A stretch of DNA of 64,000 bases from Hortaea werneckii. Taxonomy: Eukaryota; Ascomycota; Dothideomycetes; Mycosphaerellales; Teratosphaeriaceae. This document shows, piece by piece, positions 1 to 12,023 of the stretch. How positions within the stretch are numbered: the first letter of the stretch is position 1; each line of letters starts with the position of its first letter. The position numbers were made by a program, and so were the translations under genes. The DNA lies in contig JBAOKB010000077.1 of NCBI GenBank assembly GCA_037044905.1, forward strand, positions 372,001 to 436,000, written 5' to 3'. The notes beneath the pieces were generated by a model that saw only the letters and a program-made list of their open reading frames with translations, was not told the origin of the DNA and did not search any database.

Positions 1-332
1 TGTTCAGTGAACTCTAGCCTTTCCCCACTCATTTTGAGAAGAAGGTACTATGTACTGGGTAATATCGAGAGTAGTAGCATGACACGAGTTCAATTTGGTG
101 AAGTGGAATCTGAAAGTCCACACATTGATCACCACGAAGCGCTAGCGGCTGTTGCCGTCATCTGCGGCCTCCCTGAGCACTGAAATACATGGCACATTTG
201 GGTCTTCCGGAACGAAGGCAGTGAATTCATGACAATGAAGAACAGTCCAAGTGCGCTTTAGCAGCTTACAAGTGTACATTGCCATCTATCGCTAAAACGC
301 TACACTTTGAGCTTTCCAGTGCTCACTGTTCA
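1..332. other. 3' flank of the argininosuccinate lyase gene
   Basis: I see no credible coding region here. The stretch lies downstream of the minus-strand argininosuccinate lyase gene and probably holds its 3' UTR and terminator; I could not identify a specific polyadenylation signal. Confidence 0.5.
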
Positions 333-1733
333 TCATCTTCCACCGGCAAGCGCCTTCTTCACGGCCTCGATCTGTTCCATCACGGCGCTTCTGCTGGTGC
401 CACCTTTCGCCGATCGCATTTCCACACTCTTTTGATAGTCAAATACCTCCATGACGTTCTGCTCGAAACGTTGGTCCACGCTTTGCAGCTGCTGGAAGCT
501 TAGTTGATCCATTGGTTTGTTCTCCTTCTCAGCCAAAGCCACCACTTGGCCTGAGATGTGATGAGTCTCTCTGAAAGGCACGCCCTTCCGCACCAAGTAG
601 TCGGCAAGGTCGGTTGCAAGCATGTCGGGGGTAAGAGACTTAAGCATGTTCTCTGGTTGGATTGCAAGGGTAGAAAGGACGCCGGTGGCAATCTGCAAGC
701 TGTCGCCAACAGTCTTGATATGGTCCAGCAGCGGCTCCACAGATTCCTGCAGGTCTTTGTTGTAGGTGGACGGGATCCCCTTAACGCTCATCATAAGCCC
801 TGCCATCTGACCAAATACTCTTCCAGACTTTCCACGGAGAAGTTCCAGGGAGTCCGGGTTCTTCTTCTGAGGCATCAGGCTGGAGCCGGTGGAGTATGCA
901 TCCGCTAGCTTCACGAAGGAGAACTCGCCGGAAGAGTAGATGATCAAGTCTTCGGCCCATCGAGACATGTGCATCATAAGCGTGCTGCCCCATTGCAGGG
1001 TCTCCACCACAAAGTCCCGATCACCAACACCAGCAAGGGAGTTCATGATGAGTCCGTCAAAGCCGAGCTCCTTTGCAATCGCGTCGCGGTCGACGTTGAA
1101 AGGGTTTCCAGCCAACGCGCCGCAGCCCAGCGGGCACTTGTTGACCCTTGTCTTAAGCTCGCGTATCCGCGCAAGGTCAGAGGTGAAGAACGATGCGTAC
1201 ATCAACATCCAGTGACTCCATCTGATCGGTTGTGCGCGCTGCAAATGGGTATAACCCGGCATCACCGCCTCGATGTCCTTCTCTGCTCTGGCGGCAATGA
1301 CTTTCAAGAGGTCCACCAGGTAGCCTTCTAACGTGTCCAGTTGGTCGCGTAGCCACAGTCGCATATCCGTAGCTACTTGATCGTTCCTACTGCGACCTGT
1401 GTGCAGCTTACCCGCAATGTCCTTGCCAATAACCTCACCTAGCCGCCTTTCGTTCGCCGTATGAATGTCCTCATCCACACCGGGCTTGATCTCGAAGCGC
1501 CCCTCTTCCCATTCCTGGAGCACGATGCCAAAGCCGCGTTCAATTTCGGCGAACTCCTGCTGCGTGAGAATGCCATTTTTGGTGTTTGCCCTCGCGTAAG
1601 CGATGCTTCCACGGATATCCTGGGAATAAAAGGCGCGGTCGAAGTAGATGGACTCGTTGTACTGGGTCATAATGGGGTCCAGGGTCCCGGTGAAGCGACC
1701 ACCCCAAAGCTGCTGGGAAGGTTGTTTCGCCAT
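333..1733 (-). CDS. ARG4: Argininosuccinate lyase
   Basis: This 466-aa single-exon protein is argininosuccinate lyase, which splits argininosuccinate into arginine and fumarate, the last step of arginine synthesis. The fumarase/aspartase superfamily signature is complete: the loop GSSLMPQKKNPD at residues 283-294, which carries the catalytic serine, HTGRSRNDQ at 111-119, and the histidine region YTHLQRAQP at about 161-169. The length matches the family's usual 460-470 residues. The open frame extends about 90 codons further upstream, but that part does not resemble the family, and the ATG at 1733 gives the usual short N-terminus before LWGGRF. It is divergent from VFA1, with 390 bp between the start codons. 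No frame problems are seen, in contrast to many genes further along. The yeast name ARG4 is used by homology. Confidence 0.97.
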   Translation of the reverse strand: MAKQPSQQLWGGRFTGTLDPIMTQYNESIYFDRAFYSQDIRGSIAYARANTKNGILTQQEFAEIERGFGIVLQEWEEGRFEIKPGVDEDIHTANERRLGEVIGKDIAGKLHTGRSRNDQVATDMRLWLRDQLDTLEGYLVDLLKVIAARAEKDIEAVMPGYTHLQRAQPIRWSHWMLMYASFFTSDLARIRELKTRVNKCPLGCGALAGNPFNVDRDAIAKELGFDGLIMNSLAGVGDRDFVVETLQWGSTLMMHMSRWAEDLIIYSSGEFSFVKLADAYSTGSSLMPQKKNPDSLELLRGKSGRVFGQMAGLMMSVKGIPSTYNKDLQESVEPLLDHIKTVGDSLQIATGVLSTLAIQPENMLKSLTPDMLATDLADYLVRKGVPFRETHHISGQVVALAEKENKPMDQLSFQQLQSVDQRFEQNVMEVFDYQKSVEMRSAKGGTSRSAVMEQIEAVKKALAGGR

Positions 1734-2123
1734 GATGAAGGCGTCGACAGCTCCGTAACAGGATGCGCAAAAATCGTAATGATCACACAGCTGTGAAAAC
1801 AAAAATACTAGGTACCTAGAATGAGGCTCTGTCACGGTGAGCAAAGGCGAGTGACTCTCCCACTTGAACTTTTGCGGACCCCTGCAGCCAGACAAGCCAG
1901 ATAGCGATAAGAGATGCACTTGGCCTGCGCCCGCGCCTCGGCTCCACCTGTACCTGCAGATCAACCGGAGGGAACCAACCGACAAGCGTCTTGGACCTAA
2001 CACACACCTACCAACCCGTCATACTGTATTCAGCGTCGATACAGGGGCATCGCGCGCAGGAGACGGACGCTGTCCAAAGGGATCGTACTGTCGCCTCCAT
2101 CTTGTGCCGCTGGGTAGTACACA
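1734..2123. promoter_or_regulatory. Divergent intergenic region between ARG4 and VFA1
   Basis: The two start codons face away from each other, so this 390-bp stretch must hold both promoters. It contains the perfect 12-bp palindrome CTAGGTACCTAG at 1808-1819, related to palindromes in four other gaps of the window. I could not identify a defined transcription factor site. Confidence 0.5.
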
Positions 2124-2684
2124 ATGTCGGCAACCCCAAAGAATCTGTATCATCGTCGGCTGGTCGCCGAGGCCGCCGCCAAGTCATGCTGGATATGCTA
2201 CAAACCCTCTTCGACCGTACTAATTACACCAGATCAGGATGACTACTTTTACATTTGCCCTGGTCACCTGAAAGATGGCAAGTTCGCGATTGCGAAAGAT
2301 GCTGAGGACTTGGCGGAAAAGAAACGGAAGGAGGACCTCGACAAGGAGATAGAAAGTGTAAAGAAGGAATACGAGGAGAAGATGAAGAAGAAAGTTGATA
2401 AGAAGCAGAAAGAAAGCGGTGACAAAGAGAAGGCGGAATCATCAAATGCGGAGAAGGAAGCAGAGGAGGCAGAGCGGGAAAAGGAAAAGAAACTCAAGGA
2501 GTTGGAAGGCAAGAAGGAGCCGGAGAAGACGAAAGTGGATGGTCCGAGAATCTTTGAGCTGCAAAAGAACTTTTGGCAAATGCGACTGCAGAAGAAGAGG
2601 GATGCAGAGGTGGCGAGGCGAAACCGGGAGAGGTTGAGACAGCCAGGATTATTCCCCAGTGTGCCGAGCAATGATTTGAAATGA
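2124..2684 (+). CDS. VFA1: Vps4-associated protein 1 (Vfa1 family)
   Basis: This 186-aa protein matches the fungal Vfa1 family, known in yeast to bind and regulate the ESCRT-disassembly ATPase Vps4 at endosomes. The N-terminal 55 residues hold the family's metal-binding-like segment: CWICYKP, then VLITPDQDDYFYICPGHL, giving paired Cys plus Cys-His spacing. Residues 60-135 are a highly charged Lys/Glu coiled coil. The C-terminus (from about 138, GPRIFELQKNFWQMRLQ) is the conserved segment that in yeast contacts Vps4. It is a single exon starting at the ATG at 2124, 390 bp from the ARG4 start. The long minus-strand frames across it are shadows of the Lys/Glu-rich codons. Confidence 0.9.
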   Translation: MSATPKNLYHRRLVAEAAAKSCWICYKPSSTVLITPDQDDYFYICPGHLKDGKFAIAKDAEDLAEKKRKEDLDKEIESVKKEYEEKMKKKVDKKQKESGDKEKAESSNAEKEAEEAEREKEKKLKELEGKKEPEKTKVDGPRIFELQKNFWQMRLQKKRDAEVARRNRERLRQPGLFPSVPSNDLK

Positions 2685-4872
2685 AAGACGAAGTGAAACG
2701 AATTATCTTGCAACCTTTGCGTCGAAGCGCACTCCACGACCTTGTACGTGGCAGCAAACAAAACTTAAGGTTCCCAGGAATGGCTGCCTATCATACTGCT
2801 GCTGGCAAAGATAGCTACGCTGTGTCTTATTCTTGAATCAGCCAGCACATTGCTTGATAGTCCACAGCAAGGGTACACTTGAACGTATGTGAACTCTTCC
2901 TTGGGCTGTGGTATTGCAGACGGCCACTACCTTGAACTCGTAGCAGGTCGCAAGCTCGCGGCAAAGCGGGGCTTCCAATTGCTCAAACTGAGCGGTGGCT
3001 CGACCCTCAAAGATCGAGTTGAAGTCAATGTGATGGCGCCACACTATCTGACATGCTCCGAAAGAGTGAGGACGCGAACAAAGCAGGGTCTAGAAGAGGC
3101 ATGATTGAAGCATGATTTCTCAAGAAGAAAGACAAGAGCTACTAATCATCCGTGGACCTGTGTCCTGGCTAAGCTACTGCGTGGACGTTAGCTGCAGTAG
3201 CATCTCATCACAAACGCTTCAAGACGCACAAATGGCAAGGCCGCAAGATCGCGCTGCACGCCATCGAGGCTTTGCTGGGCCATCGAGACCGTGGAGAAAC
3301 GGTTGGCTTTCGAACTACCCATTCGCTGCCGTCGGACCGAGCGCGTGAGATCTGACAGCCCGGCTGACTGGCCGGCTGCCCGTCACGGACAGGAGGAGTC
3401 ACTAGCGGTCAGAAGCGCAAGTAATGCCGCTGAGTGTATAGCGCTACTGGCGCCACGGTAATGAGGAATGCATCGCCGTCATACGAACTTGCCGCTGCTT
3501 CGAATTACGACACGAGGGGACTTGAGATTGAGGGCCTGGCGTATAGCATGCGTGCGGGGCGCTGCTGAATCGCCGTGCCTGCACCTAACTTGCCGCAAAA
3601 GCTGGCTGCGTTCGATCTGCAGTCATTCGCGTCTAATCATTGTGGGATCTCATGCTATCGGAAATGGGTCCGTAGGAGAGACGATGAAGTGTGGAGGGGC
3701 CCGCATCCCCATTGGCGAAGTTTGACATTTTCTGCTTGAACTTGTTGTGCGCGGGTGATCAGGTCTCAAGCCATGAAAAGATGATCGATTACATGCCAGT
3801 GCTATAGATTGGAAGGTATTTCCGGGTAATGATCAGGGAGTTGAGACTGGAACCATTCCGAAAGCTATAGGTAGAGACGCCTTGTTGCACGTGAATAGAG
3901 CATTATCTAAGGTCATCGAATGGTCAAAACGCAACGGAGTGATTGTCCTACGACAGCAATAAAGTTGCATCGGCGCAAACGAAGGAACACATATTCTGTG
4001 CGACAATGAAGTCCGGCCGCACCGTAGTGACCTGACACAGCCATGGAATCTGCCGTGTCAGCGTCACCTTCGAGTGATGTGATCGTGTTCGCTTGCTAGT
4101 CGTAATTCATGGACAACCACTCGACAACCTGTCCCTCCCGTCGACCTTTGAGGGCTTATCAACCAGCGAACTTCCGCAGGATGCCTAGCTACTGTCCACA
4201 TCACAACATGAGCAACCCTCTCCTCGCCAAACCTGGCCGAACAGGGAACGATGTGCGCAGGATTAGGTGCTGACGCGGACCGCGCACCCATGAATGTCAG
4301 ATTCCACATGGGAGAGAAAGTCTCCGCCGTGCTGACGATCCTGCAAGCTAGAAATATCTCGTTCACAGCTTCTTTGAAGGGGATTGGAAAATCGGAGCAG
4401 ATGATGGCCCGTTGCGCCCAAAGCTACACCTCGAATGTCATCATCAACAATTATTTGAAACGCACCGAAGAGGGGTACTTAGAGCTTCTGCAAGTGCAAG
4501 ACTCGAGGTCTACGTTGCCAAGGCTCCGCGGCTGGGCCATAAGGGAAGAGATCGCTTATTGATCTAAAGCCGGAATTATGCCATTTGGCTGTACTGCTTT
4601 GCACCGACTTGGGGCAGGTCACGTAGACGCCGTGAAAATGCTAAATATCCACTCGCTGTGTGTAAAACAACGCTCTTCCTCACAAACTCGCAACTCAGAA
4701 AATGCCGCTGTACTTTTCGTGGCTCAAAATGCATGTAGCTCCGCATCCATAGGAGCGGGTCTTAGCAACTTCAAGGCTATTAGTGGCCCTATTCTTGGCC
4801 AAATCCTCTACTGGAGCTGCCCTCGAGCTCGCAAGGGCTAGTGATGGCCGTTGCTCGAAACATCATAATGCA
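2685..4872. other. Gene-poor intergenic stretch
   Basis: No open frame here has a recognisable family, a signal peptide or domain-like composition. The longest plus-strand frame, at 4251-4562 (103 codons), is unremarkable and overlaps an equally long minus-strand frame, as expected by chance. The stretch should contain the 3' ends of VFA1 and the zinc-finger gene, which converge here. Confidence 0.45.
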
Positions 4873-7048
4873 TTAGCTGTCATGTGGAGTCTCCGTCAGC
4901 ACTCCATGGTGGCCATGTGAACCTCGTTGGACACCAGGTAGTCCGGCCGTACTGCCCATCAGAGCAGGCGGGGCTGGAGGCCCTGGCATCGGCATTGGCA
5001 TGGCCACCTGCACTGGGCTCCCCCGCTTCTCGGGCGGAGGCTCATCTTTCATACACGCATTTTCAAGCGTGTTCGTCCATTTGCCGCTTGTACCGGCGTG
5101 GCTGTGCTTCAGATGCTGCCGAAAATGGTCTGCCCTGAAGAATTTCTTCGCTTGGTTACATTCGCCAAATTTGTGCACTCGGTTGAGGTGATCGGCCCTG
5201 ACGGCCCATTGTGGGGGATTCGGAAAATCCTCACCGCAATACCCGCAAGTGTCTGTGTTGCTCGCGGCGGAAGAACGGTGGAAAGCTGCTTCAATACCTG
5301 TCAAAGCTGCACACGACCACGAATGCCGCCTCAAGTGCAGTGAATTTTGGTGTCGCTCTGCCTCGTTCTTGTTCTTGAATCGATTGGGGCAGTATGCGCA
5401 TGTGTACTGTTTCTCAGATTCATGCAGCCTGGATCAACAATCAGTGGACGATACAACTAGATGTGAATCAACAGTTGAGGGGTGTTGACGTACCTTAGTT
5501 CCTCTTCCGTCTCAAATTTCTTAGGCTTCTTGGGGCAGCACTCGCAAATATAAACGCCTTGCATATGTGACGCGCTTGCCCGTCGAGACTGTGCGTTACT
5601 GTCGGCAGAGAGTCTGCGGTCTATTTGTGCATTTTCGGAAAGAGTCCGCTGATGGTTAGCGGCGAGTACTCTTGCGCTGCCATAAGCAGTGTTACCACAC
5701 TCCATGGCTGGCGATAAGCCATTCGGCGAGAGCCGCCCGGATCCATAGCTCGTCGCACTGCTGGGTACACTTGCAATGCCAAGAGATGATCCAAGAGACC
5801 CGTGGCGCGGGCCATACGAAGAGGCCGAAGACACTGAAGACTGGCTGGGGTGAAATCGTGAGAGTGGCGAGCCGCGATTGGGAAGCTGCTGCATGGATCT
5901 TCGATGGTAGAGATCACTATGTCCCAGAGTGCTGCTGACCGAAAATCTTTCTTCCCGCAGACCTTCTCTAGGTGGCGAAGAGGCACGGCGCTTGGTGCCA
6001 GCCTTAACGTTCGCGTCTTCAGAACCGGAAGGGCTTCTATCCTGTATATGCAAGTTTCCCATTTGGCCGTCTTCCATCATGTCTTCGTGTATGAACATGG
6101 ATTGGTCGTAGCTGCCACGGTGCGAGATGCTATCATCGAATTGGAGGCTACCATGCCGCAATCCTAACGCGCGATTCGGGTCTATTGCTCCGTGCTCGGT
6201 CCATAAGCCAGTGTAGCCGGGAGACACGGCTCCAGACGGGGGCCACCTTGCGCCGGCAGGCGAGTCTATTGAGTTAGAAGACGAATGTCTCTTTTCCGGC
6301 ACCGACAGAGGTTTTAGCTGAGTGTTGCGCCGTTCACTTTCTGCTTGCGCAAGCTCGTGAGGGCCAGAATAGGAGACGGATTGTCTCTTGGGAGTACCTG
6401 GCCCACCTATCCGACTAAGCAAGTGTTTATCGTAGCTGCTGGAAGACTCTTCCAGAGTCTTTTGTTCAAGTTGACGTTCGCTCTGGAGTCTACTAGTAAA
6501 GATGGTCAGTGACTTAACGTGACACACACACCGCCAGAGCTCGGGGACAGTCCAGCGCAGCAGTTGTTCCAGAATCGAGAACCTCACAATTCATGAGGGC
6601 AAGGTGTCACGTACCTGTAGTTCGAAGCTCGTCTTGACAGCACGGCATCGTCATCGCTATGCGCATCTACCATGTCTGAATCGCGGTTCATGGTGATGGT
6701 CGATATTGAGCTGCCTCTTCGCGCATCATTTAGGCCTCTTGTGTAGATGTCCCGCTCTTCCACTGTAGGCCGAAAGTCCCTTCCCACGCTTCCTAGCAAG
6801 CTTGAGCCCGGCTTCACCGAAGCTGAGCGGCCAAAGTCGGACCGAGTTGGGTCGTTGCCCCATTGCCAGCCCGGATCGTGGCCAGCTGAGATCTCGGGAA
6901 TGTAGGGGGGCGGTGGCAACGGTGGCGGCACTGGTTCTTGGGCCCGCGGGACGGCCATCGGTGACGCTGGCGGCAAGGGCGGAGTGTTGGAAGGGCTATG
7001 GTAGCGGAGGTGCTGGGAGATTCGTATTGAGGGCGTAGATGATGACAT
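4873..7048 (-). CDS. C2H2 zinc-finger protein, probable transcriptional regulator
   Basis: Three exons join cleanly: 7048-6615, 6489-5494 and 5428-4873. Both introns (125 and 65 nt) have GTACGT donors and interrupt an arginine codon after its second base. The total is 1986 nt, or 661 aa. Residues 1-450 are Pro/Ser-rich and probably disordered. The C-terminal 200 residues carry Cys/His clusters: CECCPKKPKKF...LHE, the classical finger YTCAYCPNRFKNKNEAERH...H, then CGYCGEDF...HLNRVH and a last unit ending FRQHLKHSH. This matches fungal C2H2 regulators with atypical trailing fingers. I chose the ATG at 7048 (MSSSTPS) because the extra 28 residues from an ATG at 7132 look unlike coding sequence; 7132 remains possible. 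The target genes are unknown, and DNA binding is inferred from the fingers only. Confidence 0.82.
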
Positions 7049-7185
7049 GTCTCCGGTTTCTGGGGAGCATCGACTGCAGCACACGTTCCACACCGGGGGA
7101 TGGGTGGAACCAAGGTCGACGGCAACCGCCACCCAGGGCCTGACTGAGGTGGCGAGCTGCGTTCAGCAGCCTGACGCTGATTATT

Positions 7186-7207
7186 GATGATTATTATTAT
7201 TATTATT
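7186..7207. repeat. (TTA)n microsatellite
   Basis: About five TTA units are preceded by a related TTATTGATGA stretch. It lies in the leader or promoter of the zinc-finger gene, roughly 140 bp upstream of its start codon. Confidence 0.85.
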
Positions 7208-7332
7208 TCAGCAGCTGGGAGTGGAGGGGTAGGGCGCTTGCAGCGCGGGTCTCAATGCGTGTGAGAGGCAGCAAGCAGGATGCGATCAGATCAGGTCAGG
7301 TCTAGTCAGGTAAGCTGGACAAGCGGCCCTTG

Positions 7333-7380
7333 AGTGGGTGGGTGGGTGGGTGGATGGGTGTGGATGGGCGGATGGATGGA
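7333..7380. repeat. GGGT/GGAT-rich simple repeat
   Basis: Imperfect GTGG, GGGT and GGAT tetranucleotide units are repeated here. The G-rich strand is the plus strand. Confidence 0.75.
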
Positions 7381-7687
7381 TCCAATGTATGGCCACCGTG
7401 CAGGCAGTCAGTGCTATGTAGTCATGCGAGCACACGCCGGCAATGCTCCGCTACGGCAACAGGGATGATTCGCTCGACCGGCGCTGCAGAATCATGCGGC
7501 GATCGCTCAGGGCGAAAGAAGGCAGATGAGGCAGACAGGCAGCCCAGCGCGCGCCAGACGACCCGACGTGATCTGATGCTGCTCGCCGGCGCGCGATGCG
7601 ATTCAGCAGCCCGAAACGTTTCGAGTGTGGAGGTGAGAGGTGGACCGTGGCTGTGCTAGTGCATCCAGCGCTCGCACAGTTGCTGCT

Positions 7688-7735
7688 AGGAGGTACCTAA
7701 TGGAGGTACCTAATGGAGGTACCTAATGGAGGTAC
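7688..7735. repeat. Tandem repeat of a 13-bp unit, GGAGGTACCTAAT
   Basis: There are about three and a half perfect head-to-tail copies. Each unit contains AGGTACCT, a palindrome related to CTAGGTACCTAG and TACCTAGGTA seen in other gaps of this window. It lies mid-way in the 7.0-9.2 kb intergenic region. Confidence 0.9.
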
Positions 7736-9218
7736 TAGTCGCGCTGCCCGTCGCCTTCGTTCCAACCCTGCCGGCCCGGGCCCGACGTGGTGCTGACCAT
7801 TATAGCACTACTGTACCTCCTCGACGGAGGTAACCAGACACGCCTACTCGAGCTACTTTATTCCTGCTGCTAGCTACTTTAGCGTTACAACCTCCTCCCT
7901 TAGCGCAGCAGGGCCAGAGCGAAGAGCGGAGACCGACCGACGAGCGGAGACCGACCCGGATCACTGCAGCAGAGCAGCAATACGGTGGAGATTTGAGCCT
8001 GCAGCTGGAGTTTCGCACTGACGGGCTTGATGACTGCTAGTTCAATAGCCATCATCTTCTCACGCCCGCTGGGATCTTGGGAGCCTGAGCCTGCATACAG
8101 CCTAAACATTCTCAGCCTAGCAGGAGCCAGATCGGCGCACGTAGCATACGCTGCACGCACGCCTCGACAGGGCTGACCCGCACGACTGCGTCTACAAGGG
8201 TGAATGGCTCGGTGGCTACGAGGATGACAGTAGTGTCACAGACCACCACGCATCAGGAAAAAACTTATTCGTCCTATTGTCAAGTAGGCTAGCGGTGAAC
8301 GGCTGTCAACAGTAGACTGCAGCACCTCAGGTTCTTCGAACCAAGGCAATGGCCATGCCCTGTTCTCCGAAGGCTTCGGAGAAAGTAGTGTCTCTCTGCA
8401 AGGGCGCAGCGAGGAAGCCATCCCTTGATGACCTGTGTGTAAACATCCGTCTCATCCTTCATGCTTCATTCATATATAGCAGTGGACCCTCCTAGATCCC
8501 AACGCAACGTCGCAATGCAGAGCTCGAGTCATGGACAGCAGGGCGGAAGCTGCATCCATCATTCCATACCAATAGCTGTTTCACAATGTTGCATTGCCGC
8601 GGCCGCTATCGAGTGCGAAAGATCTTCGTCCGTGCGACCTGCCATTGGAAAAGGCTGCCCCAGCTGCGGGTGCGGATGCGAAAGTTCGCCTCCCCTGCTT
8701 CGAAGATCAAATTGACTAGCCGCCTCTCACGAACCTCCACCATGATTTTGATTAAGGGCCGGGATCGAGCCCGTGAGTCCTGCCTGTCCGATCACATTGT
8801 CAATAATCCGTTGCGCCACTTGAGTTTTGTCGACGGTCTCGACAATGTTAAGCAGCTAGCGCTGCATTCCGAGCCGTTCTTCCGCCGTTAAGGCTTGTGA
8901 TCTAACATGCGAGCAGCCTTGTTGAGCCTTCCGGCCGCCCTTTCGAGCCAGATAGGGCTGATTCGGCTCCATTCCGGCGGGTAGGGTTGATGTTCATTCC
9001 ATCTCTACGCCTCTAGACTCCGAGAAGCGCAACTGAGGCTTTGCCAAGAGATTTCGGGTGGACGCAAGCGCTCGACCCCACAGGTTTGGCAAACGACTGG
9101 ACATTCCCAATCCATTATTGCCACAAGCCCACCATCAGCTTGATCACATCATCTACCAGCCAATTTGCGATCATCGAGCTGCCGAAGCACTACACACCGA
9201 CACTCGGGATCATCGAAG

Positions 9219-10530
9219 ATGGCTCTGCTGGACAAAGTGCCAGGCGAGCTAAAGCTGTACATTGGCGGGTTCGTAGGCGGAAATCGCTTCGCCATTTTCA
9301 ACTCTTGTCGCCAGTTCTAGACTTCTGATTCGCTGGCCAGACTCTTTACACTGCGCCGCAAGGAAGCATTGCAAGAAGCCGGTATCACACACGTGCTGTC
9401 CATCCTCAGGCTGCCACTGGATCAGGATCTGTTCCGGGATTATCACCACAAGGTCGTGGAAGTCGACGACGTCGACGATGAAAACTTGCTCGAGCACTTC
9501 CCATCCTGCAATGACTTCATTCAAGACGCGCTTGATGCTGGTGGCGGAGTGTTTGTCCACTGGTGAGTTTCCAATCCAGCATCTCGCTTGTATCTCGCAT
9601 CCCCTTTGGTCACAAGAAGAGCATTCTGTAGTCCCTAGTTTCTTGACCCCATTTTCTGCAGCGCCACACGGCACAATTTCACCTGCCTGTCTAGACTGTG
9701 GGTGACCAAATTTGCTGCCCTCGCGCCTTTTCATCACTTTTTTAGTCTAGCGGCAAGACCTTTGCATATTCTTACTAATGATGCAGTGCAATGGGCAAGT
9801 CACGGTCCGCCACTGTAGTATGCGCGTATCTTATGCGCCGCTACGGCATCACTTCCGACCAGGCCCTATCACAGATACGAGAGGCTCGTCCCTTATGCGA
9901 GCCTAACGAAGGATTCTGGAAACAGCTGGAGCTCTACCATGCCATGGCCACGCCAGCCAACGTGGAGGAGACGCCAGCTTACCAAAGATGGCTCTACCAG
10001 CGCGAAGTGGAGCTGAGCCGAGCATGCGGCCAGGCTCCCGAAGCAGAGAAGATCAGATTCGAAGACGAGCACGCTCAAGCAAACGCTTCTGTCGAATTTG
10101 ATCTTCGATGTAAAAAGTGCAGGTATGCATTTGCGCTCTTCCTTTTATACACAGTGTACGTGATCTGCTGACACTGTTCAGACGACCACTGGCGACGTCA
10201 CAGTATCTCATTGAACATGCTGGAAAGCAAAATAGGCCTACAGCATGCGCTCATTACTTTCTTGATCCGCTTTCTTGGATGCGGCCGGAGCTGGAGCAGG
10301 GAAAGTTGGACGGCCGACTCGAATGCCCAAAGTGTAACACGAACGTCGGCAAGTATGCATGGCAGGGAATGCAGTGCAGTTGTAGCGAGTGGGTTGTCCC
10401 TGGAATCAGCCTGGCAAAGGGTAGGGTGGATGAGATGAAGTCTAAATCTTTAGGCGGTGGCATGGGTATTCGCATGCCTCCAGCAACCATGGGGCCAAGA
10501 AAAACATCTTCAGAGCATGGCAACCTGTAA
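9219..10530 (+). CDS. YVH1: Dual-specificity phosphatase YVH1 (DUSP12 family)
   Basis: Four exons, 9219-9268, 9341-9562, 9787-10122 and 10182-10530, sum to 957 nt, or 318 aa. The N-terminal half is a dual-specificity phosphatase domain with the catalytic loop HCAMGKSR (Cys at about residue 91). The C-terminal half is the zinc-binding domain typical of Yvh1: CKKCRRPLA, CPKCNTNVGKYAWQG, a CSC pair, then EWVVPGISLAKGRVD. In yeast, Yvh1 releases Mrt4 from pre-60S ribosomes through the zinc domain, and the phosphatase activity is dispensable there. The Cys codon is completed across intron 2. Intron 1 needs a GTTCGT donor, unusual but required to give the family's IGGLFTLRRKEAL. All three introns interrupt a codon after its second base. 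No frame breaks. Confidence 0.95.
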
Positions 10531-12023
10531 TTTGGCAACACCGCATGGAACGCCAACAACAGTCCAGCTGCTGAGGAGAGCGGTGACCAGAGCGAAGCAT
10601 GTACCGAACCGCGATTGATCTGAAAAAGGCCTTCGACACTGTTGTCTGGATATTGGGCGCGGTATTTATGCGGCACCAAAGGCCCTGCCGAGTGTACAAA
10701 CAAACAGCCACGAGCATCTTTTGGTGTTTATCTCTGGCTTATTTGTCGCATCCACGGCAAGGCGACATCATACGAACAATCTCGACCACTCAAATCCAAC
10801 ACCGGCGCCAACGCCATTGTCACATCGACCCTGATTTCAACGAAGACATTGGATATGTCTGGCCTGCGTAACTCTGTTGCTCCCCGCTTGATTTGCTTCC
10901 TACAGAAGAGCAGGCGTTCTACGCCATTGCCTCTCACTAGTGACCAGGGACGCAGAGGCGACGTAAATATGCAACCGTCTGGACCCGTGCCTGGCGATGA
11001 TCATTGACCGACACTCGGCCATGCCTTCGTGAGTATGCGATTTTGCTGCTAAGGGAGAGAGCAATAGCCAGAAAAGTAGCCCCCTTTCAGCAGTCGTCCT
11101 CTCCACAGCCTAGAACATAACTGGCATGCGCTTCTATCTAGACACGCCATGTGAACAATTAAAGCTATGGAGGAGCTTTGATCTACTCGACCACGAGGAC
11201 TTGAGCATTAGTACGAGCAGCCGTCTTTTGGATAGCACCGCAATGGATTTGATACTACAATTGCGAGCATTGAGCTAGACAGCTTCTCGCTGTTCCACGA
11301 GTTGCCTTGGGCACCTGAGATCTCGGGGACAAAAAGGAACGGCTGCAGCCTTTCCCCTTTGCCGGTGATTTCCAATGACTCGACAAGATGATTGGGTATT
11401 GACGAATGGGCTGAAGTCCTCACCTACTTGAATGCACATCTCAAAAGCCTGTCCCTGCAGCGAAGCACATGCGTCAAGTCAGTCCACGTCTGGGCAAAGA
11501 GAAATCCGAATCGTAAAAATCGTCCCAAAGGGTGAAAGGGATGGAGATGGATATGAACAGTATTAATGGGGTCTCTATGGTAGTCCCTCCCAGTCCCCTT
11601 CGCTTGTATTCCATTCCCATTCAGCTCTGAACGACGTTGGTATGCATGACATTCTCGCTCTCCCTCATCACCCTTCCCTTTCCTCTTTTCATCCTCCTCA
11701 GCCCTCAACATAAGAGAATTTCCGGCTCTGGCTTTCAAAAAAAAGATGCTCATGCTGTCCCGCCCGCACTACGGTTTTTCAATCTCCTTAAAAAAAACTG
11801 TTCTGCGCAGGAAACAGAAGAATCCAAAAACTAACATGACCCAACGCCCCTCCCACGTATGGATATCGCTCCCAGCATGCCAAAAAGAAGGGAAATGTGG
11901 CACACAACCGCCCAGAAGAAACGCCATCGCAATGGTATACGCCCCGAGCGAATGACACAAGTCGCGACTCGTATGCAAAAAAAGGATAAGGGAAAAAAAA
12001 ATTCGCTGAATAGGCAAGATCTT
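10531..12023. other. Intergenic stretch
   Basis: I see no gene. Frames here are short, overlap on both strands and lack recognisable motifs. The 3' ends of YVH1 and of the minus-strand unit at 12.0-14.0 kb converge here. Confidence 0.45.

Larger units (their letters stand above)
7049..9218. other. Long intergenic region upstream of the zinc-finger gene and YVH1
   Basis: The genes on either side diverge, so this 2.2-kb gap is a shared upstream region. Open frames inside are short and compositionally odd. It contains a TTA-type microsatellite, a GGGT-rich tract and a 13-bp tandem repeat, annotated separately. Nothing else is recognisable. Confidence 0.5.

Noticed and set aside
2264..2761. A 165-codon minus-strand frame rich in Ser and Phe across VFA1
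   Set aside because: It is the antisense of the Lys/Glu-rich coiled coil of Vfa1, which automatically yields Ser/Phe-rich open frames.
8740..8800. A sequence like a tRNA B-box (GGGATCGAGCCC)
   Set aside because: The flanking bases do not form a T-arm, anticodon arm or acceptor stem.
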